Notes: generated by a model not told the origin, from the letters alone. Counted from the stretch's first letter, positions 1 through 8,710 are shown. The stretch: DNA of 64,000 nucleotides from JBMOGA01 sp049318625 (GCA_049318625.1 JBMOGA010000017.1:1-64000), one strand, 5' to 3'. Numbers and translations: made by a program.

Positions 1-712
1 CGGCGTAGGTCTCGAACAGGTCGGCCGCCATGCCGGCGCAGTCGCCGACGTTGTCACCGACGTTGTCGGCGATCACCGCCGGGTTGCGCGGATCATCCTC
101 GGGAATGCCAGCCTCGACCTTGCCGACGAGGTCGGCACCGACGTCGGCACCCTTGGTGAAGATGCCGCCGCCGAGACGGGCGAAGATCGAGATCAGCGAC
201 GCGCCGAAGCCGAGCGCCACCAGAGCGTCGATCACCTTGCGGTCGGCCGGCGCGAGGCCGATCACGCCGATCAGGAAGAAGTAGTAGATCGCGACTCCGA
301 GCAGGGCGAGGCCGGCGACCAGCATGCCGGTCACGGCGCCCGCCTTGAAGGCGATGTCGAGTCCGCCCGCCAGCGACCGGGTCGCCGCCTGCGCGGTCCG
401 CACGTTGGCGCGCACCGAGACGTTCATGCCGATGTAGCCGGCGGCGCCCGAAAGCACGGCACCGACCAGGAAGCCGAAGGCGGTGAGCACTCCGAGCAGC
501 AGCCACGCGAGCACGAAGATGATCACGCCGACGATGCCGATGGTGGTGTACTGGCGGTTCAGATAGGCCTGAGCGCCCTCGCGGATCGCCCCCGCGATTT
601 CCTGCATCCGGGCAGTGCCGGCGTCGGCCTTCATGACCGACTGAATGGTGATGATGGCATAGAGGATCGACGTCGCCCCACAGGCGATGATCCCCCACAA
701 CAGGTAGTTCAT
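1..712 (-). CDS. hppA: Membrane-bound proton-translocating pyrophosphatase, N-terminal part (cut by window start)
   Basis: The protein couples pyrophosphate hydrolysis to ion pumping across the inner membrane. About 237 N-terminal residues are visible and the rest lies before the window. An N-terminal membrane helix is followed by further hydrophobic segments. Around residues 213-227 is the DNVGDNVGDCAG motif, part of the substrate-binding region of the family. The ATG at 712 has an AAGGGGA ribosome site just upstream. The residues that separate K+-dependent from K+-independent enzymes, and Na+ from H+ pumps, lie outside the window, so the subtype is open. It is separated from thiL by 234 bases, so it probably has its own promoter there. 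Confidence 0.93.
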   Translation of the reverse strand, partial: MNYLLWGIIACGATSILYAIITIQSVMKADAGTARMQEIAGAIREGAQAYLNRQYTTIGIVGVIIFVLAWLLLGVLTAFGFLVGAVLSGAAGYIGMNVSVRANVRTAQAATRSLAGGLDIAFKAGAVTGMLVAGLALLGVAIYYFFLIGVIGLAPADRKVIDALVALGFGASLISIFARLGGGIFTKGADVGADLVGKVEAGIPEDDPRNPAVIADNVGDNVGDCAGMAADLFETYA

Positions 713-946
713 TTGGACGGTCCCCTTATTGCCCGTATGAGGTTATCGCGCCGTGACGCGCCCTGTGGCCGCCCCGTCCGCTCCCTCGTACCTTCAGAGT
801 CGCGGCCGGACCATGCCAAAATGGGTCCGCCGTTGCAACACGGTCACAACGCGACATTCGTCGCTATTCGCCGCCGACATGGTTACTTGCGACAGCCCAG
901 CGCCAAGCTTCGGCCCCAGGGCAACAATACGGGCACCGCGTTTCGT

Positions 947-1975
947 TCAGAAATGGTCCCAGCCCGTGCGCGCCAGCTGGACGGTCCGCCCTTGGGCGTC
1001 GAGCACCGACACGCCGGCCCCGGCTGTCACCTCGCCGATTGCGGTCACCGCAACCCCGGCCGCCGCCGCAGCCGCCTCGAATCGAGCGGCCGCGGCGGGC
1101 GCGACCGCGGCGAGGATCTCGTAGTCGTCGCCGGCGGCGATCACTGCCTCCTGCCGCGCCGGGTCTCGCTCCAGCATCCGGCGGGCCGCATCCGACACCG
1201 GGACGCGCGCGAGCGCGACCGTGGCGCCGGTTCCGCTGGCCTTGGCCATGCGGCCGAGATCCTTGATCAGCCCGTCCGAAAGATCCATCGCAGCGCTGGC
1301 ATGAGCCAACAGCGCGGCCGCCAGCGCCATCCGCGGGCGCGGGCGCAGGTAGCGGTCGATCAGCACGGCCGCATCGGCCGCATCGAGTTGCAGCGCCGAC
1401 GCCAGTCCGGGATCGAGCCGCAACGCGAGGCCCAGCGCGCTGTCGCCGAGCGTGCCCGACACGTAGAGCCGGTCACCGGGGCGGGCGGCGCCGCGCGCCA
1501 CCATCCGACCGGCCGGAACCGCGCCGATGATCATGATGGTGATCGAGAGCGGCCCCGGCCGCCGGTCGGTATCGCCGCCGGCCAGATGGCACCCGAACGC
1601 CGCCTGCGCCTCACTGAGCCCGTCGGCGAACGCCGCCATCCAGGCTCGCGTCGGCGCCTCGGGAAACGACAGCGACATCAGGTAGGCAAGAGGACGGGCC
1701 CCCTTGGCGGCGAGGTCGGAGACATTCACTGCCAGCGCCTTCCAGCCGATCGCAGCGGCCGGATCGTCGGGAAAGAAGTGAACCCCGGCCGCGATCGCGT
1801 CGGTCTTGAGCACCAGGTCCTCGCCCGGCGGCGGCGTCAGCGCGGCGCAGTCGTCGGTCAACCCGTGGGCCCCGGCGAGCCCCGCCGCCAAGGGCGCCAG
1901 GAACGATTGGACGATATCCTCCTCGCCACGGACGGTCTGCTCGTCGGCCACGGCGGTCCCCCGCGAGTCTGGCAT
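947..1975 (-). CDS. thiL: Thiamine-monophosphate kinase ThiL
   Basis: ThiL phosphorylates thiamine monophosphate with ATP to give thiamine diphosphate, the last step of cofactor synthesis. The 342 residues match the usual length. Family motifs are visible: TDDCAAL near residue 40, LAVNVSDLAAKGA at 81-93, AGGDT at 132-136 and a later MDLSDGL that binds magnesium and nucleotide. The start abuts the nusB stop directly, so translation is probably coupled. It is the last gene of the minus-strand rib-nusB-thiL run, an arrangement common in alphaproteobacteria. Confidence 0.95.
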   Translation of the reverse strand: MPDSRGTAVADEQTVRGEEDIVQSFLAPLAAGLAGAHGLTDDCAALTPPPGEDLVLKTDAIAAGVHFFPDDPAAAIGWKALAVNVSDLAAKGARPLAYLMSLSFPEAPTRAWMAAFADGLSEAQAAFGCHLAGGDTDRRPGPLSITIMIIGAVPAGRMVARGAARPGDRLYVSGTLGDSALGLALRLDPGLASALQLDAADAAVLIDRYLRPRPRMALAAALLAHASAAMDLSDGLIKDLGRMAKASGTGATVALARVPVSDAARRMLERDPARQEAVIAAGDDYEILAAVAPAAAARFEAAAAAAGVAVTAIGEVTAGAGVSVLDAQGRTVQLARTGWDHF

Positions 1976-2467
1976 TCAACTGTCGGCCGGCTTGCGCTCG
2001 AGCTCGGCGGCCCGCGCCTTGCGCGCGATCTTGTCCAGCACACCGTTGACCACGCGGGGCTCGTCGCCCTCGAAAAACGCGTGCGCCACCTCGACGTACT
2101 CGTTGATGACGACGCGGACCGGCACGTCGGGCCGCTCGATCAGTTCGAAGGTGCCCGCCCGCAGGATCGCCCGCAGGATCGAATCCACCCGCACCAGCCG
2201 CCATCCGGCCGCAAGCTGCTGATCGACCATCGGGTCGATATCGCGCTGGCAGCGCACGACGCCCTTCATGAGTTCCCCGAAGAACGTGCCGTCGGCGCCC
2301 GTTGCCGCGCCCTCGGTGGCCGGATCGGCCTGCATCCGCACCGTCAGGAACTCGGCGATGACGGCTTCGAGCGTCGTCCCCGCCACGTCCATCTGATAGA
2401 GCGCCTGTACGGCTGCCAGACGGGCGGCGCTGCGCTGCTCGTTGCGCGAGGTCGGGGTCTTGGTCAT
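1976..2467 (-). CDS. nusB: Transcription antitermination factor NusB
   Basis: NusB joins NusE (S10) on boxA RNA to form the antitermination complex that supports rRNA transcription. The 163-residue protein begins with a basic segment and the conserved pattern RSAARLAAVQALYQMD, and has the helical LRAILRAGTFEL and VVINEYVEVAHAFF segments typical of the family. The ATG overlaps the ribH stop by four bases (ATGA), and the stop touches the thiL start, so these three genes are probably translated together. The ribH-nusB pairing is widespread in bacteria. Confidence 0.95.
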   Translation of the reverse strand: MTKTPTSRNEQRSAARLAAVQALYQMDVAGTTLEAVIAEFLTVRMQADPATEGAATGADGTFFGELMKGVVRCQRDIDPMVDQQLAAGWRLVRVDSILRAILRAGTFELIERPDVPVRVVINEYVEVAHAFFEGDEPRVVNGVLDKIARKARAAELERKPADS

Positions 2468-2997
2468 GCGCCCTGGCCCTGCAGGTGGTGGGCGACGCCG
2501 ACCAGGCTGAGGCACGCCCGCACGGCGTCCGCCCCCTTGCCCTCGCGGCCGCCCTGGGCGCGGGCCATCGCCTGGGCATGGGTGTCGACCGTGAGAATGG
2601 CGTTGCCGACCGGCACCTGATGGCGGATCGCCACGTCCATAAGCCAGTGGTTGGCATTGTTGCAGACGATGTCGTAGTGCGAGGTCTCGCCGCGGATGAC
2701 GCACCCGAGCGCGACCGCCCCCACATATCGGGCCGTGGCGGACCCGGCGGGAATGACCCCGGCGGCGACCGCCTGCGCCAGCACCTGCGGAATCTCGAGC
2801 GCCCCCGGCACGACGATCCGCTCGTAGCCGACGCCCGCGGCGTCGAGTTCGGCGATCGCCCCGGCAGCCAGTTCGTCTGCAATGTCCTCGTAGAACCGCG
2901 CCTCGATGATCAGCACGCGCTGGCGCACCCGTCCCTGGCTGGTGAGCGGCCCGCCTCCGGGCGTCGTGATCGCTGCGCGTGTGCCCCGGCCGGCCAT
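2464..2997 (-). CDS. ribH: 6,7-dimethyl-8-ribityllumazine synthase (riboflavin synthase beta chain)
   Basis: RibH condenses 5-amino-6-ribitylamino-uracil with dihydroxybutanone phosphate to form lumazine, the precursor of riboflavin. Of 177 residues, VPGALEIP (63-70) and ALGCVIRGETSHYDIV (96-111) match the substrate-binding loops of the family. The N-terminal 25 residues are an extra, poorly conserved extension, so a later start is possible, but the ATG at 2997 sits three bases from the ribBX stop and fits a coupled operon. The stop overlaps the nusB start. Confidence 0.95.
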   Translation of the reverse strand: MAGRGTRAAITTPGGGPLTSQGRVRQRVLIIEARFYEDIADELAAGAIAELDAAGVGYERIVVPGALEIPQVLAQAVAAGVIPAGSATARYVGAVALGCVIRGETSHYDIVCNNANHWLMDVAIRHQVPVGNAILTVDTHAQAMARAQGGREGKGADAVRACLSLVGVAHHLQGQGA

Positions 2998-2999
2998 GG

Positions 3000-4148
3000 T
3001 CAATCGATCCTGCGTTGTCCGACGATGCGGAGGCCATACCCCTCGAGCCCGACGTAAACCGGGGCCGGCGTGTTGGACAGCAGTATCATGTCGCGGACGC
3101 CGAGGTCGCGGAGGATCTGCGAGCCGACGCCGGTCTCGACCAGCCGGCGCTCGCGCCCGCTCTTGCCCGACGCGGCGACATCGCGACCCGAGATCCAGTC
3201 CGACACCGACTTGGCGCGCAGATCGCGGATCAGCACCAGCACACCACGGCCTTCGGCGGCGATCGCCTTCATCGACCTCTCGATCAGCGCACCGCCGCCG
3301 GCCGGGCAGCCGATTCCGAGCAGGTCGGCCGGGGCATTGACGGCATGCACGCGCACCAGCACCGGACCGGGCGCCGACAGGTCGCCCTTGACCAGCGCCA
3401 GATGCTCGACCGCATCCACCGTCGTCTCGTAGACGACCAGATCGAAGCTGCCGCCGAGGGCGCTCTCGACCGGCTTGCGGGCGACCTGCTCGACGATCCG
3501 GTCGTTCTTCAGACGAAACGCGATCAGGTCCTCGATGGTGCCGATCTTGAGACCGTGGCGCTGTGCGAACGGCACCAGATCCGGCACCCGTGCCATCGTG
3601 CCGTCGTCGTTCATGATCTCGCAGATGACGGCCGCCGGATACAAGCCGGCGAGCCGGGCGAGGTCGACCGAGGCTTCCGTATGGCCGGCGCGCACCAGCA
3701 CGCCACCGTCGCGCGCGACCAGCGGGAACACGTGTCCCGGCGACACGACGTCGTCGGCGCCCTTGGTCGGATCGATGGCGGTGGCGATCGTACGGGCGCG
3801 GTCGGCGGCCGAGATGCCGGTGGTGATCCCCTCGCGCGCCTCGATCGACACGGTGAATGCGGTGCCCGTCCGCGAGGCGTTGCGCCGCGCCTGCGGCTCC
3901 AGCCGAAGCTGCTCGGCACGCTGCTCCGTCACCGAAAGGCAAACGAGGCCTCGGCCGTGCTTGGCCATGAAGTTGATGGCGTCGGGCGTCGCCATCTGGG
4001 CCGGGATCACGAGGTCACCCTCGTTCTCGCGGTCCTCGGCGTCGACCAGGATGACCATGCGCCCGTTGCGCAGGTCCTCGATCAGGTCCTCGGTCGCCGA
4101 CAGGAACCCGACGCCCTCCTGATAGACGGCCGTGCTGAGGCCCTTCAT
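3000..4148 (-). CDS. ribB: RibBX: 3,4-dihydroxy-2-butanone 4-phosphate synthase with degenerate GTP cyclohydrolase II-like domain
   Basis: The N-terminal domain (about 1-205) is an intact RibB, which converts ribulose 5-phosphate to dihydroxybutanone phosphate. It carries EDRENEGD at 38-45, HTEAS at 156-160 and EIMNDDGTMAR at 177-187. The C-terminal half (about 205-382) has the length and outline of GTP cyclohydrolase II, but the zinc-binding region that normally reads HSECLTGD followed by a CDCG pair is HAVNAPAD with a lone Cys281. The GRGIGL-type catalytic stretch is also absent. Known RibBX proteins of other proteobacteria show the same loss. Cyclohydrolase activity therefore has to come from a gene elsewhere. 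The ATG overlaps the ribE stop by four bases. Confidence 0.9.
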   Translation of the reverse strand: MKGLSTAVYQEGVGFLSATEDLIEDLRNGRMVILVDAEDRENEGDLVIPAQMATPDAINFMAKHGRGLVCLSVTEQRAEQLRLEPQARRNASRTGTAFTVSIEAREGITTGISAADRARTIATAIDPTKGADDVVSPGHVFPLVARDGGVLVRAGHTEASVDLARLAGLYPAAVICEIMNDDGTMARVPDLVPFAQRHGLKIGTIEDLIAFRLKNDRIVEQVARKPVESALGGSFDLVVYETTVDAVEHLALVKGDLSAPGPVLVRVHAVNAPADLLGIGCPAGGGALIERSMKAIAAEGRGVLVLIRDLRAKSVSDWISGRDVAASGKSGRERRLVETGVGSQILRDLGVRDMILLSNTPAPVYVGLEGYGLRIVGQRRID

Positions 4149-4738
4149 CGGCGGTACTCCATCAGCCGCGCGACGTAGCGGGCGAACACATCCACTTCCA
4201 GGTTGACGAATTGGCCCGCCGTTTTGCCGCCCCAGGTGGTGACCGTCAAGCTGTGCGGAATGAGGTTCACGCCGAACCGGGCGCCCGCCACCTCGTTGAC
4301 GGTCAGCGACGTGCCGTCGAGCGCCACCGATCCCTTCGGCGCGATGTAGAGGGCCAGATGCTCGGGCGCTTCGAGCAGGAACCGCCGGCTGTCCCCGTCC
4401 GCACGCACGTCGAGGATCTCGGCGACGCCGTCGACATGGCCGGACACGATGTGCCCACCGAGCTCGTCGCCGGCCTTGAGGCTGCGCTCGAGATTGATCC
4501 GGGTGCCCGGCTGCCAGCCGTCCAGCGTCGACTTCGCGCGCGTCTCGTTCGACACGTCGACGCGAAAGCGGCTGCCCGCACCGTCCGCCACCACGGTGAC
4601 CGCGGTCAGGCAGACGCCGTCGCAGCAGATCGAGGCGCCTATCCCGATCGAATCCGCCGGATAGCGCGAACGCACCGTGAAACTGCCGCCGTCGCGCGCC
4701 ACGACCTCGCCGATGTCGGTGATGATGCCCGTGAACAT
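4145..4738 (-). CDS. ribE: Riboflavin synthase alpha subunit
   Basis: This enzyme dismutates two lumazine molecules to riboflavin and the pyrimidine precursor. The 197 residues hold two lumazine-binding barrel repeats. The first begins MFTGIITDIG and contains the CCDGVCLT loop near 38-45; the second begins near HIVSGHVDG with DGTSLTVN. The start was placed at MFTGI because this is the almost invariant N-terminus of the family, although the frame stays open for 31 codons upstream. The gene overlaps ribBX and lies 17 bases after ribD. Confidence 0.96.
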   Translation of the reverse strand: MFTGIITDIGEVVARDGGSFTVRSRYPADSIGIGASICCDGVCLTAVTVVADGAGSRFRVDVSNETRAKSTLDGWQPGTRINLERSLKAGDELGGHIVSGHVDGVAEILDVRADGDSRRFLLEAPEHLALYIAPKGSVALDGTSLTVNEVAGARFGVNLIPHSLTVTTWGGKTAGQFVNLEVDVFARYVARLMEYRR

Positions 4739-4755
4739 CCGCCCGTCCTCGCCTT

Positions 4756-5856
4756 TCAATACGTCTCGCCGCGCCGCCGCGCCGCCGGTCGGCGCAGAAC
4801 CGTCATTCTGTCTTGCCCGAGCACGCGCCAATCGCTGACGTTACCCTGGAACGCCGGCAGATGGCGCCGAACCAACGTCGCAGTATCGGCCGGGGCAGCA
4901 GCCGCACCGCCCCCATGGAACAGCGCCACTTCGTCGACCAACCCGGCCCGGTCGAAGGCCCGCCATACCGCCGGCCCACCCTCCACCAGCAGACGGGTGA
5001 TGCCGCGCGCGACCAGCGACTCCAGCACGTCGGGCAACCACAGCGCGCCCTCGACCCGGCGCGCCGCGATGACCACCGCCCCCGCGGCCGCCAGCGCCCG
5101 CCGCTGGTGTTCGGGCGCATCACCCGCCACGACCACCCACAGCGGCACGTCGCGGGCCGTCGCCAGCAATCGGCACCCCGCCGGCATGGCCCCCGTTGCC
5201 GACAGCACGACCCGCACGGGCGAGCGGTCCGCCGCCCCCGGCAGGCGGCAGGTGAGCGCCGGATCGTCGTCTTCCACCGTGCCGCGCCCGACCAGGATCG
5301 CATCGGCCTCCGCCCGCAGCAGATGCCCCATCCGGCGCGCGCTGTCGCCGGTCACCCAGACCGGCTGGCCGGCCGCCCCGTGCGGCACGTTCCCGGCGGC
5401 GTCGAGCGCCAGTTTGACTTGTACCAGCGGCCGGCGCTCGGTCACGCGCAGGATGTGACCGCGGGTCACCCAGTCCGCCTCCTCCACCCGCACGAAGCGG
5501 TCGACCGTGATCCCCGCCGCCACCATCCGCGCGATGCCGCGTCCGGCCACCCGCGGATCGGGATCCTCGATGCCGACCACCGCCCGCGCGATCCCTGCCG
5601 CGATCACGGCATCCGCGCACGGCGGCGTGCGGCCCTGGTGCGCGCACGGTTCGAGCGTCACGTAGAGCGTCGCCCCGCGCGCCGCCGCGCCGGCCCGCGC
5701 CAGCGCCTCCACCTCGGCATGCGGCCGGCCGCCGGGCTGCGTCCACCCGCGCGCCACCACGATGTCCCGGGCCGGATCCACGATCACCGCCCCGACCGAG
5801 GGATTGGGCGCCGTCGTCCCGAGCCCGCGCTGCGCCAGCGACAGCGCCACGCCCAT
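4756..5856 (-). CDS. ribD: Bifunctional diaminohydroxyphosphoribosylaminopyrimidine deaminase / uracil reductase RibD
   Basis: RibD deaminates and then reduces the pyrimidine made from GTP in riboflavin synthesis. The N-terminal cytidine-deaminase-like domain has the zinc site HAEVEAL (His46) and PC-x8-C (Cys71, Cys80). The C-terminal reductase domain starts near VQVKLALD and includes LLVEGGPAVWRAF. The ATG at 5856 is the first standard start, but family conservation extends upstream: the in-frame codons just before it read DHRF, and RibD proteins usually keep a D/E-xx-(Y/F)M pattern there. A CTG at 5883 overlaps the nrdR stop (CTGA) and has GGAG eight bases upstream, so the true start may be this CTG, adding nine residues. 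Confidence 0.93.
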   Translation of the reverse strand: MGVALSLAQRGLGTTAPNPSVGAVIVDPARDIVVARGWTQPGGRPHAEVEALARAGAAARGATLYVTLEPCAHQGRTPPCADAVIAAGIARAVVGIEDPDPRVAGRGIARMVAAGITVDRFVRVEEADWVTRGHILRVTERRPLVQVKLALDAAGNVPHGAAGQPVWVTGDSARRMGHLLRAEADAILVGRGTVEDDDPALTCRLPGAADRSPVRVVLSATGAMPAGCRLLATARDVPLWVVVAGDAPEHQRRALAAAGAVVIAARRVEGALWLPDVLESLVARGITRLLVEGGPAVWRAFDRAGLVDEVALFHGGGAAAAPADTATLVRRHLPAFQGNVSDWRVLGQDRMTVLRRPAARRRGETY

Positions 5857-5879
5857 GAAACGGTGATCGCGCTCCCGAC

Positions 5880-6398
5880 TCAGTGCTTGCGCTCCGGCAA
5901 AAGGGTGGGGTCGCGCGCCACCGAGGCTTCACCGAGACCGGCCTTGGCGTCCCGGGCGATCTCGCCGAGCACCTGCTCGAAATCGGACGCGTCCCGGAAG
6001 TCGCGGTAGACCGAGACGAACCGCACATAGGCGACCGGATCGAGGCCGCGCAGCGCCTCCATGACCAACTCGCCGATCGCCGTCGATGGAATTTCGGCTT
6101 CACCCGAGCTTTCGAGCTGCCGCACGATCCCCGTGACCATACGCTCGATCCGCTCGGTGTTGACGGGACGCTTGCGCAACGCCACCTCGATCGAGCGCAC
6201 GAGTTTGTCGCGGTCGAACGGCACCTTGCGGCCCGACCGCTTGACCACCAGCAACTCGCGCAGTTGCACGCGCTCGAACGTGGTGAACCGGCCACCACAG
6301 TCCGGGCACACGCGCCGCCGGCGGATCGCCGCGTTCTCTTCGGTCGGACGACTGTCTTTGACCTGCGTATTCTCGCCGGTGCAGAACGGGCAGCGCAT
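5880..6398 (-). CDS. nrdR: Transcriptional repressor NrdR (ribonucleotide reductase regulator)
   Basis: NrdR senses ATP/dATP and represses ribonucleotide reductase genes. The 172 residues contain the N-terminal zinc ribbon with Cys3, Cys6, Cys31 and Cys34, then the ATP-cone domain with the usual VVKRSGRKVPFDRDKL stretch around residue 52-67. It sits first in the nrdR-rib run, 140 bases after glyA. NrdR next to ribD or glyA is a frequent arrangement in proteobacteria and does not imply direct riboflavin control. No FMN riboswitch was recognised in the 140-base leader. Confidence 0.96.
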   Translation of the reverse strand: MRCPFCTGENTQVKDSRPTEENAAIRRRRVCPDCGGRFTTFERVQLRELLVVKRSGRKVPFDRDKLVRSIEVALRKRPVNTERIERMVTGIVRQLESSGEAEIPSTAIGELVMEALRGLDPVAYVRFVSVYRDFRDASDFEQVLGEIARDAKAGLGEASVARDPTLLPERKH

Positions 6399-6539
6399 GG
6401 CAGATTCCTGACTGGGTCGGGTGAGCGTCGGCAGCCACGCCGCGGGGCGCAACGCACACCCCGCGGTTCTACCCGCTCGCAGCCACGCTCCGCAACCGCG
6501 CCCGGCACGGCCACCGGCGCGCCCGGTGGACAACCCCGA

Positions 6540-7838
6540 TCAGTAGATCGGGAACCGTCGGCACAGCGCCACCGCCGCCTCGCGCACCCGGTTCTCGACC
6601 TGCGCGTCGCCGGCATCGCCGTTCTTGGCGAGCCCGTCGAGCACCTCGACGATCAGACCGCCGATCTGCCGGAACTCTTCCGCGCCGAAACCGCGCGTGG
6701 TGCCGGCCGGCGTGCCGAGCCGCACGCCCGACGTCACGGCGGGCTTTTGCGGGTCGAACGGCACGCCGTTCTTGTTGCAGGTGATGTGGGCCCGCCCCAG
6801 CGCCGCCTCGGCGGCCTTGCCGGTGACGCCCTTTGGACGCAGGTCCACCAGCATGAGGTGGTTGTCGGTGCCGCCCGTCACGATGTCGTAGCCGCCGGCC
6901 TTGACGGTCTCGGCCAATACCTTGGCGTTGGCGACGACCTGATGGGCATAGGCCTTGAACGACGGCTCCAGCGCCTCAGCGAACGCCACCGCCTTGGCGG
7001 CGACGATGTGCATCAACGGGCCGCCTTGCATGCCCGGGAACACCGCCGAGTTGATCTTCTTGCCGATCTCCTCGTCGTCGGCCAGCACCATGCCGCCGCG
7101 CGGACCGCGCAGCGTCTTGTGCGTCGTCGTCGTCACCACGTGGGCGTGCGGGAACGGGCTCGGATGCGCCCCGCCGGCGACCAGCCCCGCGAAGTGCGCC
7201 ATGTCCACCATGAACAGGGCGCCGACCTCGTCCGCAATCTGGCGGAACCGCGCGAAGTCCCAGAACCGGGCATAGCCGGAACCGCCGGCGATGATCAGCT
7301 TCGGCCGCGCCTTGCGCGCCTGCTCGGCCACCACGTCCATGTCCACCCGGTGGGTTTTCGCGTCGACCGTGTAAGGCACGACGTTGAACCACTTACCGCT
7401 CATGTTGACGGGCGAGCCGTGGGTGAGATGCCCGCCGGCGTTGAGATCGAGCCCCATGTAGGTATCGCCCGGCTTCAGGAACGCCAGGAACACCGCCTGG
7501 TTGGCCTGACTGCCCGAACTCGGCTGGACATTGGCGAACCGGCAGCCGAACAGCTGCTTGGCGCGCTGGATCGCCAGGTTCTCCGCTACGTCGACGTACT
7601 GGCACCCGCCATAGTAGCGCCGGCCCGGATAACCCTCGGCATACTTGTTCGTCAGCACCGAGCCCGCCACCTCGAGCACCGCCCGGCTGACGATGTTCTC
7701 GGATGCGATCAGCTCGATCTCGTCCCGCTGGCGCGTCAATTCCTGCGCCATGGCCGCGGCGATCTCGGGGTCCCGCGCCGCCACGGATGCGGAAAAGAAG
7801 CCATCGTCCGCCGCGCCGGCAGGCATCGTCTTAGCCAT
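6540..7838 (-). CDS. glyA: Serine hydroxymethyltransferase
   Basis: This PLP enzyme interconverts serine and glycine while charging tetrahydrofolate with a one-carbon unit. The 432 residues match the family. IELIASENIVS (41-51) is the conserved N-terminal stretch, HLTHGSPVN is at 137-145, and VVTTTTHKTLRGPRGG places the PLP lysine at 241. The start at MAKTMPAG was chosen over the longer open frame because homologous sequence starts there and a non-coding leader with a possible promoter precedes it. It heads the minus-strand housekeeping block. Confidence 0.96.
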   Translation of the reverse strand: MAKTMPAGAADDGFFSASVAARDPEIAAAMAQELTRQRDEIELIASENIVSRAVLEVAGSVLTNKYAEGYPGRRYYGGCQYVDVAENLAIQRAKQLFGCRFANVQPSSGSQANQAVFLAFLKPGDTYMGLDLNAGGHLTHGSPVNMSGKWFNVVPYTVDAKTHRVDMDVVAEQARKARPKLIIAGGSGYARFWDFARFRQIADEVGALFMVDMAHFAGLVAGGAHPSPFPHAHVVTTTTHKTLRGPRGGMVLADDEEIGKKINSAVFPGMQGGPLMHIVAAKAVAFAEALEPSFKAYAHQVVANAKVLAETVKAGGYDIVTGGTDNHLMLVDLRPKGVTGKAAEAALGRAHITCNKNGVPFDPQKPAVTSGVRLGTPAGTTRGFGAEEFRQIGGLIVEVLDGLAKNGDAGDAQVENRVREAAVALCRRFPIY

Positions 7839-8269
7839 CGGATAAGCCCTCGAGGGAAGGGTCCGTCCGATCCCGCGATCGTCCGGCACCACGTTGCTGG
7901 ACCGGCCGATATCACGACACCCGACACCCAACAAGAAGACGCAGTGCAGCACGTGGGTCGGCGGTGGCGGCCAGCGGGCCGGCACGGCGAACGAGCTCTT
8001 GGCCGACCGACGGCGCCCCGCGCAGGCGCGAAGGGTCACACAAGCAACCGCGGCGGATCGCCGGTCACGCCCCGCCGCAGCCCTGGCGGACGGTCCCGAG
8101 GTGCCGGTCGGGCCGCGATCGCCATCCGGACCGGCCGGCCTGGGCCTGCGCCGAAACCGAAAGCCCGCCGTGGCCACCCAACCAGCCACCCTCCGGGGGG
8201 AACGCGTCGCGCGCCGCTGGCCATGCCGGCGATCGCGTCACCAGCGACATGGCGTGGTACGCTCCCGCC
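7839..8269. other. 431-base intergenic region between glyA and the acetyltransferase gene
   Basis: The two flanking genes are divergent, so this gap holds both promoters. Beyond the candidate glyA promoter near 7907-7935 I see no gene. Open frames crossing it have biased arginine/proline-rich composition typical of non-coding GC-rich DNA. No riboswitch fold or tRNA was recognised. Confidence 0.6.
7907..7935 (-). promoter_or_regulatory. Candidate promoter of glyA
   Basis: On the minus strand a CTTGTT box (7930-7935) is followed after 17 bases by ATATCG (7907-7912). Alphaproteobacterial housekeeping promoters often have CTTG in the -35 element and a loose -10 element. A transcript from here would have a leader of about 60 bases before the glyA ATG. 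This is a pattern match only. Confidence 0.3.
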
Positions 8270-8710
8270 ATGACGCATCAGATCAAAAGACTGACAGCAG
8301 ACGACATCGAGCTTGCGCGCTCGGTTTTCGCTGTCATGGCAACCGTGTTCGGTGAGAACGCGGCAGTGGTGAGCCGGGACTACGCAGCGGCTTTGCTGCA
8401 CCGAGACGATTTTCTCGTCGTCGCCGGCTTGGTCGACGGCGAACCGATTGCCGGCCTCACCGCCTTCGTGCTCCCTCTGACGCGGGCCCAGACGGACGAA
8501 TTGTTCATCTACGACATCGCTGTGGCGCCGGCTCACCAGCGGCAAGGTATTGGCCGTCGGTTGGTGCAGGCGGTGCGCAGCCTTGCAGCCGAACGCAATA
8601 TTGCGACGACCTGGGTGCCCGCCGACAACGAGGACGATCCCGCGCTCGAATTCTACCGCGCGATCGGTGGCACGCCGCATGCGGTGACGGTCTTCACCTT
8701 CACGCATTGA
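8270..8710 (+). CDS. GNAT acetyltransferase resembling aminoglycoside 3-N-acetyltransferase AAC(3)-I
   Basis: The 146-residue protein is a single GNAT domain that would transfer acetyl from acetyl-CoA to an amine. The stretch TDELFIYDIAVAPAHQRQGIG (roughly 75-95) contains the Q/RxxGxG acetyl-CoA loop, and ADNEDDPALEFYRAIGG (118-134) closely follows the pattern of AAC(3)-I enzymes. Chromosomal AAC(3)-I-like proteins are common in environmental bacteria and often have no proven resistance role, so the substrate is open. The ATG at 8270 was chosen; an in-frame ATG at 8249 would add seven residues. It is a single-gene unit. Confidence 0.8.
   Translation: MTHQIKRLTADDIELARSVFAVMATVFGENAAVVSRDYAAALLHRDDFLVVAGLVDGEPIAGLTAFVLPLTRAQTDELFIYDIAVAPAHQRQGIGRRLVQAVRSLAAERNIATTWVPADNEDDPALEFYRAIGGTPHAVTVFTFTH

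Noticed and set aside
713..2620. Very long plus-strand open frames over thiL, nusB and ribH
   Set aside because: They mirror real minus-strand genes with clear family motifs, and the predicted proteins are Arg/Gly/Pro-rich. This is a known effect of high GC content.
6399..6539. FMN riboswitch in front of the riboflavin genes
   Set aside because: The 140-base leader before nrdR has no recognisable conserved RFN helices.
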